The notes under the pieces: generated by a model
Seen by the model: the letters and a program-made list of their open reading frames with translations, nothing else
Told to the model about the DNA's origin: nothing
Database searches by the model: none
Position numbers and translations under genes: made by a program
Shown here: positions 1-8,669 of the stretch, one piece after another
Layout: the number at the start of each line of letters is the position of its first letter
How positions within the stretch are numbered: the stretch's first letter is position 1
NCBI RefSeq assembly: GCF_002321025.1
Contig: NZ_DCLL01000027.1
Span: 1 to 64,000 of the forward strand
Source: Acinetobacter lwoffii
GTDB lineage: Bacteria > Pseudomonadota > Gammaproteobacteria > Pseudomonadales > Moraxellaceae
Direction of reading: 5' to 3'
DNA: 64,000 nucleotides

Positions 1-69
1 TTTTTTATATCGAACTCAGGTAATTAGATAGTTTTAATTCCTTTTTTGATAAAGAGAAATTAAGCTATA

Positions 70-97
70 AAAAAAGCACCCGAAGGTGCTTTTTTTT
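70..97 (-). terminator. Rho-independent terminator after cca
   Basis: The inverted repeat AAAAAAGCACC/GGTGCTTTTTT lies directly after the cca stop codon. It has A and T runs on both sides, so it could act on both strands. The 69 bases before it hold no gene that I can see. Confidence 0.85.
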
Positions 98-98
98 A

Positions 99-1334
99 TT
101 ATTCAATTGTTGCGGTTTGTTGTGCTTTAAGCTCACCAAGTGCCTGAATCCGTCGTTCAATCAGCATTTCGCCAATATCCGGTCCCTGAATATCGGCAGG
201 CAGGTCTTGTGCCTTGATGGCACGTACGGTCTGCATTGCATCAAGTACGTATTGGGCTTGTGGATAAGCACGATCTTCCAGACCTAGACGGCCACGTGAA
301 TCACATTCACACGCCTGGACGAAAGCTTCGACACGTTCAGGGCGACGTAACACATCCAGACGTTGCAATAATCGCCATAAGGTTCCCGGCTTAAGATTGA
401 AGGCCTGATGGCATTTCAGATGCTCTTTGCACACCGCCAAAGCCAGCTGCTTGGTATACGTCGGTACTTTTAAACGGTCACACAGTTCATTCACTGGCTT
501 GATGCCACGCTCTTCATGCATGATATGTCGCGGTAATTCTTCAACCGGCGTTAAAGCTTTTCCTAAGTCATGCACTAAAACGGCAAAACGTACATCCAGA
601 CTATAATTTTGACGACACGCCTGCTGCAAGGACATCATCGTGTGAATGCCGCAGTCAATTTCCGGATGATATTCTGGGCGTTGTGGAATGCCATATAAGG
701 CATCAATCTCAGGGAATAGCACCTTTAAAGCACCACATTGACGTAATACTTCAAAATACACATCAGCATGACGTTCGGATAATGCACGGGAAGTCTCTTT
801 CCAGACGCGTTCTGGTGTCAATGCATTTAATTCACCGGTTTCAGTCAAGCGTTGCATTAATGCCAAGGTTTCATCGGCAATCACAAAGCCTGCACTGGTA
901 TAACGGGCAGCAAAACGGGCTATTCGCAGTACGCGCAATGGATCTTCGATAAAGGCATCGGAAACATGACGTAGAATCCGGTTTTCCAAGTCCTGTTGAC
1001 CACCATAGGGATCATAAACCTGGCCGGCATCATCCATGGCCATGGCATTAATGGTCAAATCGCGACGAATCAGATCCTGCTCTAGCGTAACGCTGACATC
1101 GGTATGAAACTCAAAACCATGATAACCGGCGCCAGATTTACGTTCGGTACGCGCCAGTGCATATTCTTCTTTTGTTTGGGGATGTAGAAAAACAGGGAAA
1201 TCTTTGCCTACGGGCTGATAGCCTAAGTCAAGCATTTGCGCGGGAGTTGCACCAACGACCACATAATCTTTTTCGTGATAGGGGTGTCCGAGCAAATGAT
1301 CTCGAACTGCGCCGCCTACTAAATAAACTTGCAT
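99..1334 (-). CDS. cca: Multifunctional CCA protein (tRNA nucleotidyltransferase)
   Basis: This 411-residue class II nucleotidyltransferase builds and repairs the 3' CCA end of tRNAs. The N-terminus has the GGAVRD motif (residues 7-12) and an E-x-D metal site (E21, D23), where E. coli has D-x-D. An RRDLTINAMA motif follows near residue 90. A C-terminal HD domain with VHDLGKA near residue 250 makes this the longer form with phosphohydrolase activity. The start is ATG with AGAGGT just upstream. That Shine-Dalgarno sequence lies inside the 3' arm of the stem-loop that follows maeB. Identity is certain; the activity of the HD domain is inferred from family knowledge. Confidence 0.97.
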   Translation of the reverse strand: MQVYLVGGAVRDHLLGHPYHEKDYVVVGATPAQMLDLGYQPVGKDFPVFLHPQTKEEYALARTERKSGAGYHGFEFHTDVSVTLEQDLIRRDLTINAMAMDDAGQVYDPYGGQQDLENRILRHVSDAFIEDPLRVLRIARFAARYTSAGFVIADETLALMQRLTETGELNALTPERVWKETSRALSERHADVYFEVLRQCGALKVLFPEIDALYGIPQRPEYHPEIDCGIHTMMSLQQACRQNYSLDVRFAVLVHDLGKALTPVEELPRHIMHEERGIKPVNELCDRLKVPTYTKQLALAVCKEHLKCHQAFNLKPGTLWRLLQRLDVLRRPERVEAFVQACECDSRGRLGLEDRAYPQAQYVLDAMQTVRAIKAQDLPADIQGPDIGEMLIERRIQALGELKAQQTATIE

Positions 1335-1337
1335 GAA

Positions 1338-1382
1338 AAAACCTCTATTCTTACAAGCATCATGCTACAGAATAGAGGTTTT
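1338..1382 (-). terminator. Terminator-like stem-loop between maeB and cca, containing the cca ribosome site
   Basis: Two perfect 13-base arms (1338-1350 and 1370-1382) flank a 19-base loop, which has its own short dyad AGCAT-C-ATGCT. On the minus strand the 3' arm runs into a T-rich stretch, as in an intrinsic terminator for maeB. The same arm carries AGAGG, the Shine-Dalgarno sequence of cca, whose ATG follows within a few bases. Confidence 0.8.
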
Positions 1383-1428
1383 CTCAAGTTAAGAAACAAG
1401 GCTGATACGTCGTTATCTTGTCATTGGC

Positions 1429-3708
1429 TTAAAGTGCATCTTGTTCCGCTTGCTGGATTTCTGCAACAGTCAGTGCAGTCATGTTGATCACACGACGCGT
1501 AGTCGCAGTCGGCGTCAAAATGTGGACAGGTTTTGCAGCACCTAGAAGAATTGGACCAATCGTTACGTTGTTGCCTGAAGTTGCTTTTAACAGGTTAAAC
1601 GAGATATTGGCTGCATCCAGATTCGGCATGATCAGCAAGTTTGCAGAGCCTTTGAAACGTGAATTCGGGAATGCAAACTGACGAATGTTCTCATCCAGTG
1701 CAGCATCACCGTGCATTTCACCTTCAACTTCCAGCTCAGGCGCGATTTCAGACAAGATGTCATATACCTTACGCATTTTTTGCGCGCTGGCATCATGCTG
1801 GTCTGAACCGAAGCTTGAGTGAGAAAGCAGGGCAATACGTGGCGTCATACCAAAACGGCGAACTTCTTCAGCAGCTAGAATCGTCATTTCAGCTAGCTGC
1901 TCAGCCGTTGGATTAGTGTTGACATAGGTATCGGCAATGAACAGGTTACGGTCTTCAAGCATCAAGGCATTCAGGGTAAAGAAGGTGTTATGACCATCTT
2001 TCTTGCCAATGATGTTGCTGACGAAGTCCAGGTGAATGTCGTAGCTTGAATACGTACCACACAGCATACCGTCTGCCATACCATGTTTCACAAGCATCGC
2101 TGCGATCAGGGTTGAGCGACGACGTGCTTCACGCTGTGCATATTCAGGCGTTACACCCTTACGCTGCATGATGTTGTAATAATCGTCTGCAAACATTTCA
2201 TAGTTCGGGTTCTTTTCCTGATCAACAATCGTGATATTCACGCCATCTTCAAGACGCAGACCCAATTTTTTAATGTTGGCTTCAATTACAGCTGGGCGAC
2301 CCACCAGAATTGGAATTGCCAAACCATCATCTACCGCAATTTGAACTGCGCGAAGTACACGCAGGTCTTCACCTTCCGCATAAGCAATACGTTTAGGATC
2401 AGATTTGGCTTGTTCGAAAATCGGTTTCATCATGAATGCAGAGTTGTAGACAAACTCAGACAAACGTTGACGATAATGCGAGAAATCCGTGATTGGACGT
2501 GTTGCCACGCCAGAATCCATGGCTGCTTGTGCAACAGCAGGTGCGATTTCTAGAATCAAACGTTGATCCAGTGGTCCCGGAATCAGGTATTCACGGCCAA
2601 ATGATGCCGATTTTTCACCATAGGTTGCCGCATCAGCTTCAACGTGTGCCATACGTGCAATCGCGTGGACACAGGCAATTTTCATTTCTTCGTTAATAGT
2701 GGTTGCACCAACGTCCAATGCACCACGGAAGATGTACGGGAAGCACAGTGCGTTATTCACCTGGTTCGGATAGTCAGAACGGCCAGTTGCCATGATCACG
2801 TCATCACGAACTTCATGCGCATGTTCAGGTAGAATTTCTGGATCCGGGTTCGCCAAGGCAAAGATGATCGGATCTTCAGCCATGACCTTGACCATTTCTT
2901 TGGTCAAAATGCCCGCAGCAGAAAGACCAAGGAACATGTCTGCACCTGAAATCACGTCACCAAGCTGAGTAGCTTCAATGTCTTGTACATAGGCTTTCTT
3001 AGATTCATCCAGGCCTTCGCGATGTGTAGTCAGCAGACCGCGTGAATCGGCAACGATGATGTTCTCTTTTTTAGCACCCAGAGCGCAAAGCAGATTTAAA
3101 CAAGACAGTGCAGCAGCACCCGCGCCTGAAGCCACGATCTTGATGTCTTCAATTTTTTTACCGTTGATTTGTAACGCGTTGAGGAGCGCAGAACCGACAA
3201 TAATCGAAGTACCGTGCTGATCATCATGGAATACTGGAATATTCATGCGTTCACGCAATTTTTGCTCGATATAGAAACACTCTGGCGCCTTGATATCTTC
3301 AAGGTTAATCCCGCCGAAAGTCGGTTCTAATGCAGCGACAATATCCACAATTTTGTCTGGATCATTTTCAGCAATTTCGATATCGAATACATCAACGCCA
3401 GCAAATTTTTTGAATAATACGCCTTTACCTTCCATAACAGGTTTAGAAGCCAAAGGACCAATATTACCCAGGCCAAGCACGGCAGTACCATTGGTCACGA
3501 CAGCAACCAGGTTACCACGAGCCGTATACAATGCAGCAGTTGAAGGGTCGCGTTCAATCTCAAGACATGGTGCAGCTACGCCAGGCGAGTAAGCAAGGGC
3601 CAAGTCACGTTGGTTGACCAATTGTTTGCTTGGTGTAACGCTGATTTTCCCCGGGGTAGGAAATTCGTGATAGTAAAGGGCCTGTTGCTTTAAAGATTGT
3701 TCGTCCAT
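1429..3708 (-). CDS. maeB: NADP-dependent malic enzyme with phosphotransacetylase-like domain
   Basis: This 759-residue protein is the long malic enzyme that decarboxylates malate to pyruvate and supplies NADPH. The N-terminal malic domain (about residues 10-150) has the FPTPGKI and AYSPGVAAPC motifs. An NAD(P)-binding domain follows with VASGAGAAALSC. From about residue 430 to the end there is a phosphate acetyltransferase-like domain, usually regulatory in MaeB. I set the start at the ATG at 3708 because GAGAGA lies 7 bases upstream. An in-frame TTG at 3750 would add 14 residues and lacks such support. It is followed by the hairpin that overlaps the cca ribosome site. Confidence 0.95.
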   Translation of the reverse strand: MDEQSLKQQALYYHEFPTPGKISVTPSKQLVNQRDLALAYSPGVAAPCLEIERDPSTAALYTARGNLVAVVTNGTAVLGLGNIGPLASKPVMEGKGVLFKKFAGVDVFDIEIAENDPDKIVDIVAALEPTFGGINLEDIKAPECFYIEQKLRERMNIPVFHDDQHGTSIIVGSALLNALQINGKKIEDIKIVASGAGAAALSCLNLLCALGAKKENIIVADSRGLLTTHREGLDESKKAYVQDIEATQLGDVISGADMFLGLSAAGILTKEMVKVMAEDPIIFALANPDPEILPEHAHEVRDDVIMATGRSDYPNQVNNALCFPYIFRGALDVGATTINEEMKIACVHAIARMAHVEADAATYGEKSASFGREYLIPGPLDQRLILEIAPAVAQAAMDSGVATRPITDFSHYRQRLSEFVYNSAFMMKPIFEQAKSDPKRIAYAEGEDLRVLRAVQIAVDDGLAIPILVGRPAVIEANIKKLGLRLEDGVNITIVDQEKNPNYEMFADDYYNIMQRKGVTPEYAQREARRRSTLIAAMLVKHGMADGMLCGTYSSYDIHLDFVSNIIGKKDGHNTFFTLNALMLEDRNLFIADTYVNTNPTAEQLAEMTILAAEEVRRFGMTPRIALLSHSSFGSDQHDASAQKMRKVYDILSEIAPELEVEGEMHGDAALDENIRQFAFPNSRFKGSANLLIMPNLDAANISFNLLKATSGNNVTIGPILLGAAKPVHILTPTATTRRVINMTALTVAEIQQAEQDAL

Positions 3709-3848
3709 CAGTCTCTCGATCGTTGTAAAGATTACCCGGTCAGCGGGCAAAAAATTTATTTATGTTCCTGAATATACCATTTGTTGGCCAGTTCGGACAG
3801 ACAAAGACGGCCGTTTTTCCAACAAACTTATTGTGCTCGGGTATGGAC

Positions 3849-6725
3849 TTAGACTTGAGATATATAAGTCTGATGCGTCTTGTCTCGTACTAAATAAGCG
3901 GTTGCATCCTGCTCAGGAAGCGGTTTGGAAAATAAGTAACCCTGGGCAATATCACAGTCTAAATCACGTAGATATTCTAGCTGTTCTTCAGTCTCGATCC
4001 CTTCCGCGACCACGGTCATGCCCATGGCTTTACCCATGGCCACCATGGCGCTGACAATCGCTGCCTGTTTGTTTTCCCCAATCTTGCAAACAAAACTGCG
4101 ATCAATTTTTAAGGTATCAATTGGAAAATCAGCAAGATAGGAGAGAGAAGAATAACCTGTACCGAAATCATCTAGGGCAATATGAATATGTCGCTGTTTA
4201 ATTTCATTCAGCAGGTTTTTGACCGCTTCCGAATTTTCAATTAAAGAAGATTCGGTAATTTCCAGCTCCAGGCTGGCGCCAGAAATATGGTTGTCTGCAA
4301 TGGCTTGGTCCAGATCATCAAGTAATTGACCACGACGCAATTGTTGCGCCACGATATTGACTGATACACAAATATGATTAAAGCCCAGATCATTCCATTG
4401 GCGAATCTGTTTAGCGGCCTGCTGGATCACCAGACGGCCAATGTCTGAAATCAGGCTGGTCTGTTCAGCTAACGTTATAAATAGGCCTGGTGCGATAATG
4501 CCTTTTTCTGGATGGTTCCAGCGAATCAGCGCTTCGAAGCCATAAATGCTTTGATCGCTGAAATTGATTTTTGGCTGATAATACACCACCAGTTCATTAT
4601 TCTGGATTGCTTTGCGCAAATCACGTTCCAGGAAAACCCCTTTGTTCTGTAAAGCATTATTTTCACTGGAATAAAAATGAATAGTGTTGCCACCGAGATT
4701 TTTGGCTTCGTTCAATGCCTGTTCGGCGCAGTTATTTAAATAATCTAGCTGACGGCCATGATCCGGATAAAATGCCACACCCATGGACAAGGTAATCACA
4801 TGATCCTGACCGTAAATATTAAATGGTCTACTAAAGGCCTGAGCGATGCGTTCACAATGGTGCTGAACTGAAGGGCGAATATGTGAGATTTCATAGAGAA
4901 TCGCAAAATCATCACCATTTAGATGTGCCACAAATAACGCTTCTGCATTGGTCATGCGCAGCCGCTGCGCTACCTGACGTAAAAGTTCATCACCGCCATT
5001 ATTGGACAGATATTCATTCAATGGCCGGAAACGGTCGATGTTAAGCCGAATCACAGCCATCTCTTTAATAGAGTCTTTTTGCGAAACCAGATACTGATGT
5101 AGCTGATAGTTATAGTAGAAGCGGTTCGGTAAGTCAGTCAGCGTGTCATAATTTTCTAGATAGGATAGACGCTGTTCCTGTAATTTACGTTCAGTCAGAT
5201 CTGAGACAATGCCAATATAATGGGTAATCCGGCCTTCATCATCAGTCACGGCATTAATATGCAGCCATAAGGTCGACTCTTTGCCAGACAGAAATTTGGC
5301 ATAAACCTCTCCATCATAAGAGCCAATCTTTTGAATCTGTTTGACAATATTGGCCTGAAAAGTACGTTGCTGGGATTTATTTTGCACCGCAATATCAAAT
5401 AAGGATTTACCGATAATTTCGTCACGCTCAAAACCGCTCAGGTATTCGTAGTGAGGATTGACATCGATATAATCCAAATCAGGATTCAGAATGAAAATGC
5501 CTTCCGCAGCCTGTTCCAGTACACTGGCCACCAGCTTTAAACGTTCCTGAGACAGACGTTCCTGCTGGATATCACGACGGATGCCGACCATGCGCAAGGG
5601 TTTTTTATTTTTAGGATCACGACTGATCACCCGACCAATATCATGCACCCAACTCCAGCCACCTTCACTGAGCTTGATCCGGTAAGTGGCATCATAGCGT
5701 TCAATCTGGCCACGCAGATGTTGTTTCATATTGCGCTTAAAATAGTCCAGATCTTCGGGGTGAATCAGATACTGTAATTGCAAATGGTGGTCTTTGGAAT
5801 TGCGCAGAATCTTTTCGTCTTTATGATTGGTTAAGGTGATGCTGCGCTCTTGAATATTCCAGTCCCATGGCCGAATACCGGCAATTTCATGTGCAAGTTT
5901 TAGATTCTGCTGCTGATTCTTCAGGTCATGATTGATCTGTTCAATATCATAGGTACGTTCCCGTACTTTTTGCTCCAGCAATTGGTTACTGAGCTGTAAT
6001 TGCTGTTCAATATCTTTGGATTTATTGACTTCAGTTTTGAGTTGCTGGCACAGTTCATCAGTCCAATGCACTTGCTGTTCTGCATTTTTCACCAAAATAT
6101 CATTTTCCGCATACAGACGTGAGGTGCGGCTGTGAATTCGATAACTACTTGTCGCGCACAGCAGAATCACTATGAGCGCAAAGTTTAAGGCCAGACCAAA
6201 AAAGGGATTGGAATGACCGACATGGTCAAGCTGCGACAGTAAAAAAGGGAATAAGGACGGCAAAAAGACCAGACAAAAATAGCTCAGTTTCTGGGTCAGG
6301 TAGGTCAGGCCAAATGCTTGGGTGACAATCAGCAACAAGGCAGACAAGGTCAGTGCTTCAATATCTTCAAATGCAGGATTGGCCTGTGGCAAATAATAAT
6401 AAATCGTAAAAATACCTGTCGCGATACTGATGCCAACAGCCAGACTCTGTATCTGTAACCAGCGGTGTGCACTTTTCTGGTTATATTGTTCAGGCTTGAA
6501 ATACAGCGTACTTACTAGCCAACACATGCTGACCAGAAGTTCTGTCAGAATAAACCAGGTATTAAAATAGGTATTAGACGGGCTATATTGAATGTGATAA
6601 ATACAAAAAATATAAAGGCAGATCACCATTATACTGAGCAAAAAATAGCGACTATGGCGAAGCGTGTTCGCAATCTGAGCATCATGTAAATGCTGCTGAA
6701 TATAGTCGTCCTGATTATCAACCAT
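3849..6725 (-). CDS. Membrane-anchored PAS-PAS-GGDEF-EAL protein, probable cyclic-di-GMP phosphodiesterase
   Basis: The protein has about 958 residues. The first 200 hold about six membrane segments. A glutamine-rich coiled coil (about 210-290) leads to two PAS domains (about 290-390 and 400-515), then GGDEF (about 525-690) and EAL (about 705-945). The GGDEF signature is changed to NGDDF, so cyclase activity is doubtful. The EAL domain keeps EALIR, the asparagine of VSVN, the glutamate of LELEITES, DDFGTGYSS, the lysine of LKIDRSF and AEGIET, so it is probably an active phosphodiesterase. The likely start is the ATG at 6725; a TTG three codons upstream is possible. What the membrane part senses is unknown. 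Confidence 0.9.
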   Translation of the reverse strand: MVDNQDDYIQQHLHDAQIANTLRHSRYFLLSIMVICLYIFCIYHIQYSPSNTYFNTWFILTELLVSMCWLVSTLYFKPEQYNQKSAHRWLQIQSLAVGISIATGIFTIYYYLPQANPAFEDIEALTLSALLLIVTQAFGLTYLTQKLSYFCLVFLPSLFPFLLSQLDHVGHSNPFFGLALNFALIVILLCATSSYRIHSRTSRLYAENDILVKNAEQQVHWTDELCQQLKTEVNKSKDIEQQLQLSNQLLEQKVRERTYDIEQINHDLKNQQQNLKLAHEIAGIRPWDWNIQERSITLTNHKDEKILRNSKDHHLQLQYLIHPEDLDYFKRNMKQHLRGQIERYDATYRIKLSEGGWSWVHDIGRVISRDPKNKKPLRMVGIRRDIQQERLSQERLKLVASVLEQAAEGIFILNPDLDYIDVNPHYEYLSGFERDEIIGKSLFDIAVQNKSQQRTFQANIVKQIQKIGSYDGEVYAKFLSGKESTLWLHINAVTDDEGRITHYIGIVSDLTERKLQEQRLSYLENYDTLTDLPNRFYYNYQLHQYLVSQKDSIKEMAVIRLNIDRFRPLNEYLSNNGGDELLRQVAQRLRMTNAEALFVAHLNGDDFAILYEISHIRPSVQHHCERIAQAFSRPFNIYGQDHVITLSMGVAFYPDHGRQLDYLNNCAEQALNEAKNLGGNTIHFYSSENNALQNKGVFLERDLRKAIQNNELVVYYQPKINFSDQSIYGFEALIRWNHPEKGIIAPGLFITLAEQTSLISDIGRLVIQQAAKQIRQWNDLGFNHICVSVNIVAQQLRRGQLLDDLDQAIADNHISGASLELEITESSLIENSEAVKNLLNEIKQRHIHIALDDFGTGYSSLSYLADFPIDTLKIDRSFVCKIGENKQAAIVSAMVAMGKAMGMTVVAEGIETEEQLEYLRDLDCDIAQGYLFSKPLPEQDATAYLVRDKTHQTYISQV

Positions 6726-6903
6726 GTGATTCAATGCCTGTATTCATCCTAAACGGTTTTCGTCCTTGTGCATTGTTATTATAAAAAACCCCAGGAAATG
6801 TGTGAAATCAATTAATAAGTATTTATTATTCTTTAGTCGAGATTAGATGTGTTAAAAATAAAAATCAACAAAATTAAAGACAAATTTTTACCCATCCGAT
6901 GAA

Positions 6904-7614
6904 CTAAAGCACATAATTCAAAATTGACAGGGCAACAACAGGAGCGGTTTCGGTACGTAGTACACGCTCGCCGATACACCAGTTGAGAAAACCTTTCTGG
7001 TTTGCGGCACTAATTTCTGCCTCACTCAAGCCACCTTCGGGGCCAATCAGCAGGGCAAGATCTAAAGTCGCATCTGCCAGTACATCTGTTTCATCTTTAT
7101 TGGGTGCTAAAACCAGTTTGGTGTTCGGAAGTTCAGTATCCAGCCATTTTTCAAGTGACATGGGCGCTAAAATTTCAGGCACAATGTTTAGACCACATTG
7201 TTCACAAGCCGCAATAGCAATGCCTTGCCAGTGATCCAGCTTTTTCTGGTCGCGATCATACTTTAAACGCATTTCACAACGATCCGAAATCAGCAGCTGA
7301 ATTTCGGAAACGCCCAGTTCGACTGCTTTCTGAATCGCATAATCCATACGGTCGCCTTTACTCATCACCTGACCGAGCAAAGCCTGGAACTTTGGTGTGC
7401 GATTGGCAGGATTAAATGCATTGACCGAGACAGTGGCTGATTTTTTAGCAACCTCGGTTAAAGTCACGTCATATTCGCCACCCTGTCCATTGAACAGGGT
7501 CGCGCTTTTACCGACTTGCGCGCGTAAAACCTTTACCCAATGATGAAATACAGTTTCCGTAAGCTCAAGGCTGACATCAATAGTTAAATCAGCATCTATA
7601 TAAAAACGTGGCAT
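6904..7614 (-). CDS. rsmE: 16S rRNA (uracil-1498-N3)-methyltransferase RsmE
   Basis: This 236-residue SPOUT-family enzyme methylates U1498 of 16S rRNA in the assembled 30S subunit. It has an N-terminal PUA-like domain. The C-terminal trefoil knot is marked by LIGPEGGLSEAE and by GERVLRTETAPVVAL near the end. Length and motif order fit the family. It lies 37 bases downstream of metF on the same strand, so it could be co-transcribed with the methionine-cycle genes that supply its cofactor SAM. That link is inference. Confidence 0.96.
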   Translation of the reverse strand: MPRFYIDADLTIDVSLELTETVFHHWVKVLRAQVGKSATLFNGQGGEYDVTLTEVAKKSATVSVNAFNPANRTPKFQALLGQVMSKGDRMDYAIQKAVELGVSEIQLLISDRCEMRLKYDRDQKKLDHWQGIAIAACEQCGLNIVPEILAPMSLEKWLDTELPNTKLVLAPNKDETDVLADATLDLALLIGPEGGLSEAEISAANQKGFLNWCIGERVLRTETAPVVALSILNYVL

Positions 7615-7651
7615 TGATCGTTCTACTCAAAAAATCGGTGAAATAAAGGGC

Positions 7652-8488
7652 TTAAGCTAAACCAAGATCGGTGACCAGCTGACGGGTCGGGTCAGTAGTA
7701 TTCATGGTGTAGAAATGCAAGCTTGGCGCACCACCTGCAAGTAGACGCTCACAGAATTTAACCACAACTTCATGGCCAAAGGCTTTAATGCTGGCAGTAT
7801 CGTCACCATAAGTTGCCAGTTGCTTGCGAATCCAGCGTGGAATTTCAGCACCGGTACCATCAGCAAAGCGAATCAGGTTGCTGGAATTGGTAATTGGCAT
7901 GATGCCTGGCGCAACCGGAATATCGATTCCTGCTTTCTGGATACGATCTACAAAGTAAAAGTAAGCATCTGGATTGAAGAAGAACTGGGTTAAAGCGGCA
8001 TTGGCACCGGCCTGAACTTTTTCAACAAAGTGCTGAATGTCTTTGTCAAAGCTTTCTGCCTGTGGATGCATTTCCGGATAAGCTGCGACTTCAATTTTAA
8101 AATGATCGCCTGAATGTTCGCGGATAAAGCGAACCAGATCAGCTGCATAAGGTAATTCACCCAAACCCACTTGGCCTGAAGGCAAGTCACCACGCAGGGC
8201 AACAATACGGTTAATGCCTTGAGATTTGTACAGGTCTAGAAGTTCAGCAATACGTGCTTTGTCATCGCCAATACAAGACAAGTGAGGGGCAACAGGTGCG
8301 CCTTTGCCATTAAAGTCATTGATAGTAGACAGGGTGCGTTCACGAGTGGAACCACCAGCACCATAGGTCACAGAGAAGAACTCTGGATTTAAGAGTTGTA
8401 GCTCTTGATGCACAACTTTGAGTTTTTCCGCACCTACATCAGTTTTGGTCGGGAAGAATTCAAATGAAATTGGAATCTGTTTAGACAT
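7652..8488 (-). CDS. metF: 5,10-methylenetetrahydrofolate reductase
   Basis: This 278-residue FAD-dependent enzyme reduces methylene-THF to methyl-THF, the methyl donor for methionine synthesis. It begins with the family's ISFEFFPTK motif, whose glutamate is catalytic. Further motifs are SVTYGAGGSTR, ALRGDLP, EVAAYPEMHP and the C-terminal FYTMN. The ATG at 8488 has AGGA 7 bases upstream; a TTG two codons earlier is less likely. It lies downstream of ahcY on the same strand, separated by a dyad-rich repeat region. Confidence 0.97.
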   Translation of the reverse strand: MSKQIPISFEFFPTKTDVGAEKLKVVHQELQLLNPEFFSVTYGAGGSTRERTLSTINDFNGKGAPVAPHLSCIGDDKARIAELLDLYKSQGINRIVALRGDLPSGQVGLGELPYAADLVRFIREHSGDHFKIEVAAYPEMHPQAESFDKDIQHFVEKVQAGANAALTQFFFNPDAYFYFVDRIQKAGIDIPVAPGIMPITNSSNLIRFADGTGAEIPRWIRKQLATYGDDTASIKAFGHEVVVKFCERLLAGGAPSLHFYTMNTTDPTRQLVTDLGLA

Positions 8489-8525
8489 GTTCAAATCCTT
8501 TTATAAATACTTTTTAATTAGTTTT

Positions 8526-8664
8526 ACCTCTCCTAAATCCTCTCTTGCGCTGAGCTTCAAAGCAGTGCTTTAAGCACGCTCAGGAGAGGATTTACCCTCG
8601 ATGACATACATTTGGTAATGAATGTTCCCTCTCCCTATGGGAGAGGGTTAGGGAGAGGGTGGAG
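8526..8664. repeat. REP-like dyad-rich intergenic element between ahcY and metF
   Basis: The 175-base gap holds two separate dyads. The first has arms of 11 perfect bases (TAAATCCTCTC at 8534-8544, complement at 8583-8593) with further imperfect pairing inside. The second is CCCTCTCCC-TAT-GGGAGAGGG (8627-8647), followed by a partial copy TTAGGGAGAGGGT. The GGGAGAGGGTTAGGG core looks like extragenic palindromes in many proteobacteria. It has no T run and so is not a classical terminator. I saw no second copy in this window. Confidence 0.6.
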
Positions 8665-8669
8665 TTTAA

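Noticed and set aside
3290..3592. 100-codon open frame antisense to maeB
   Set aside because: It mirrors a strongly conserved enzyme, has no ribosome site and its translation has no recognisable feature.
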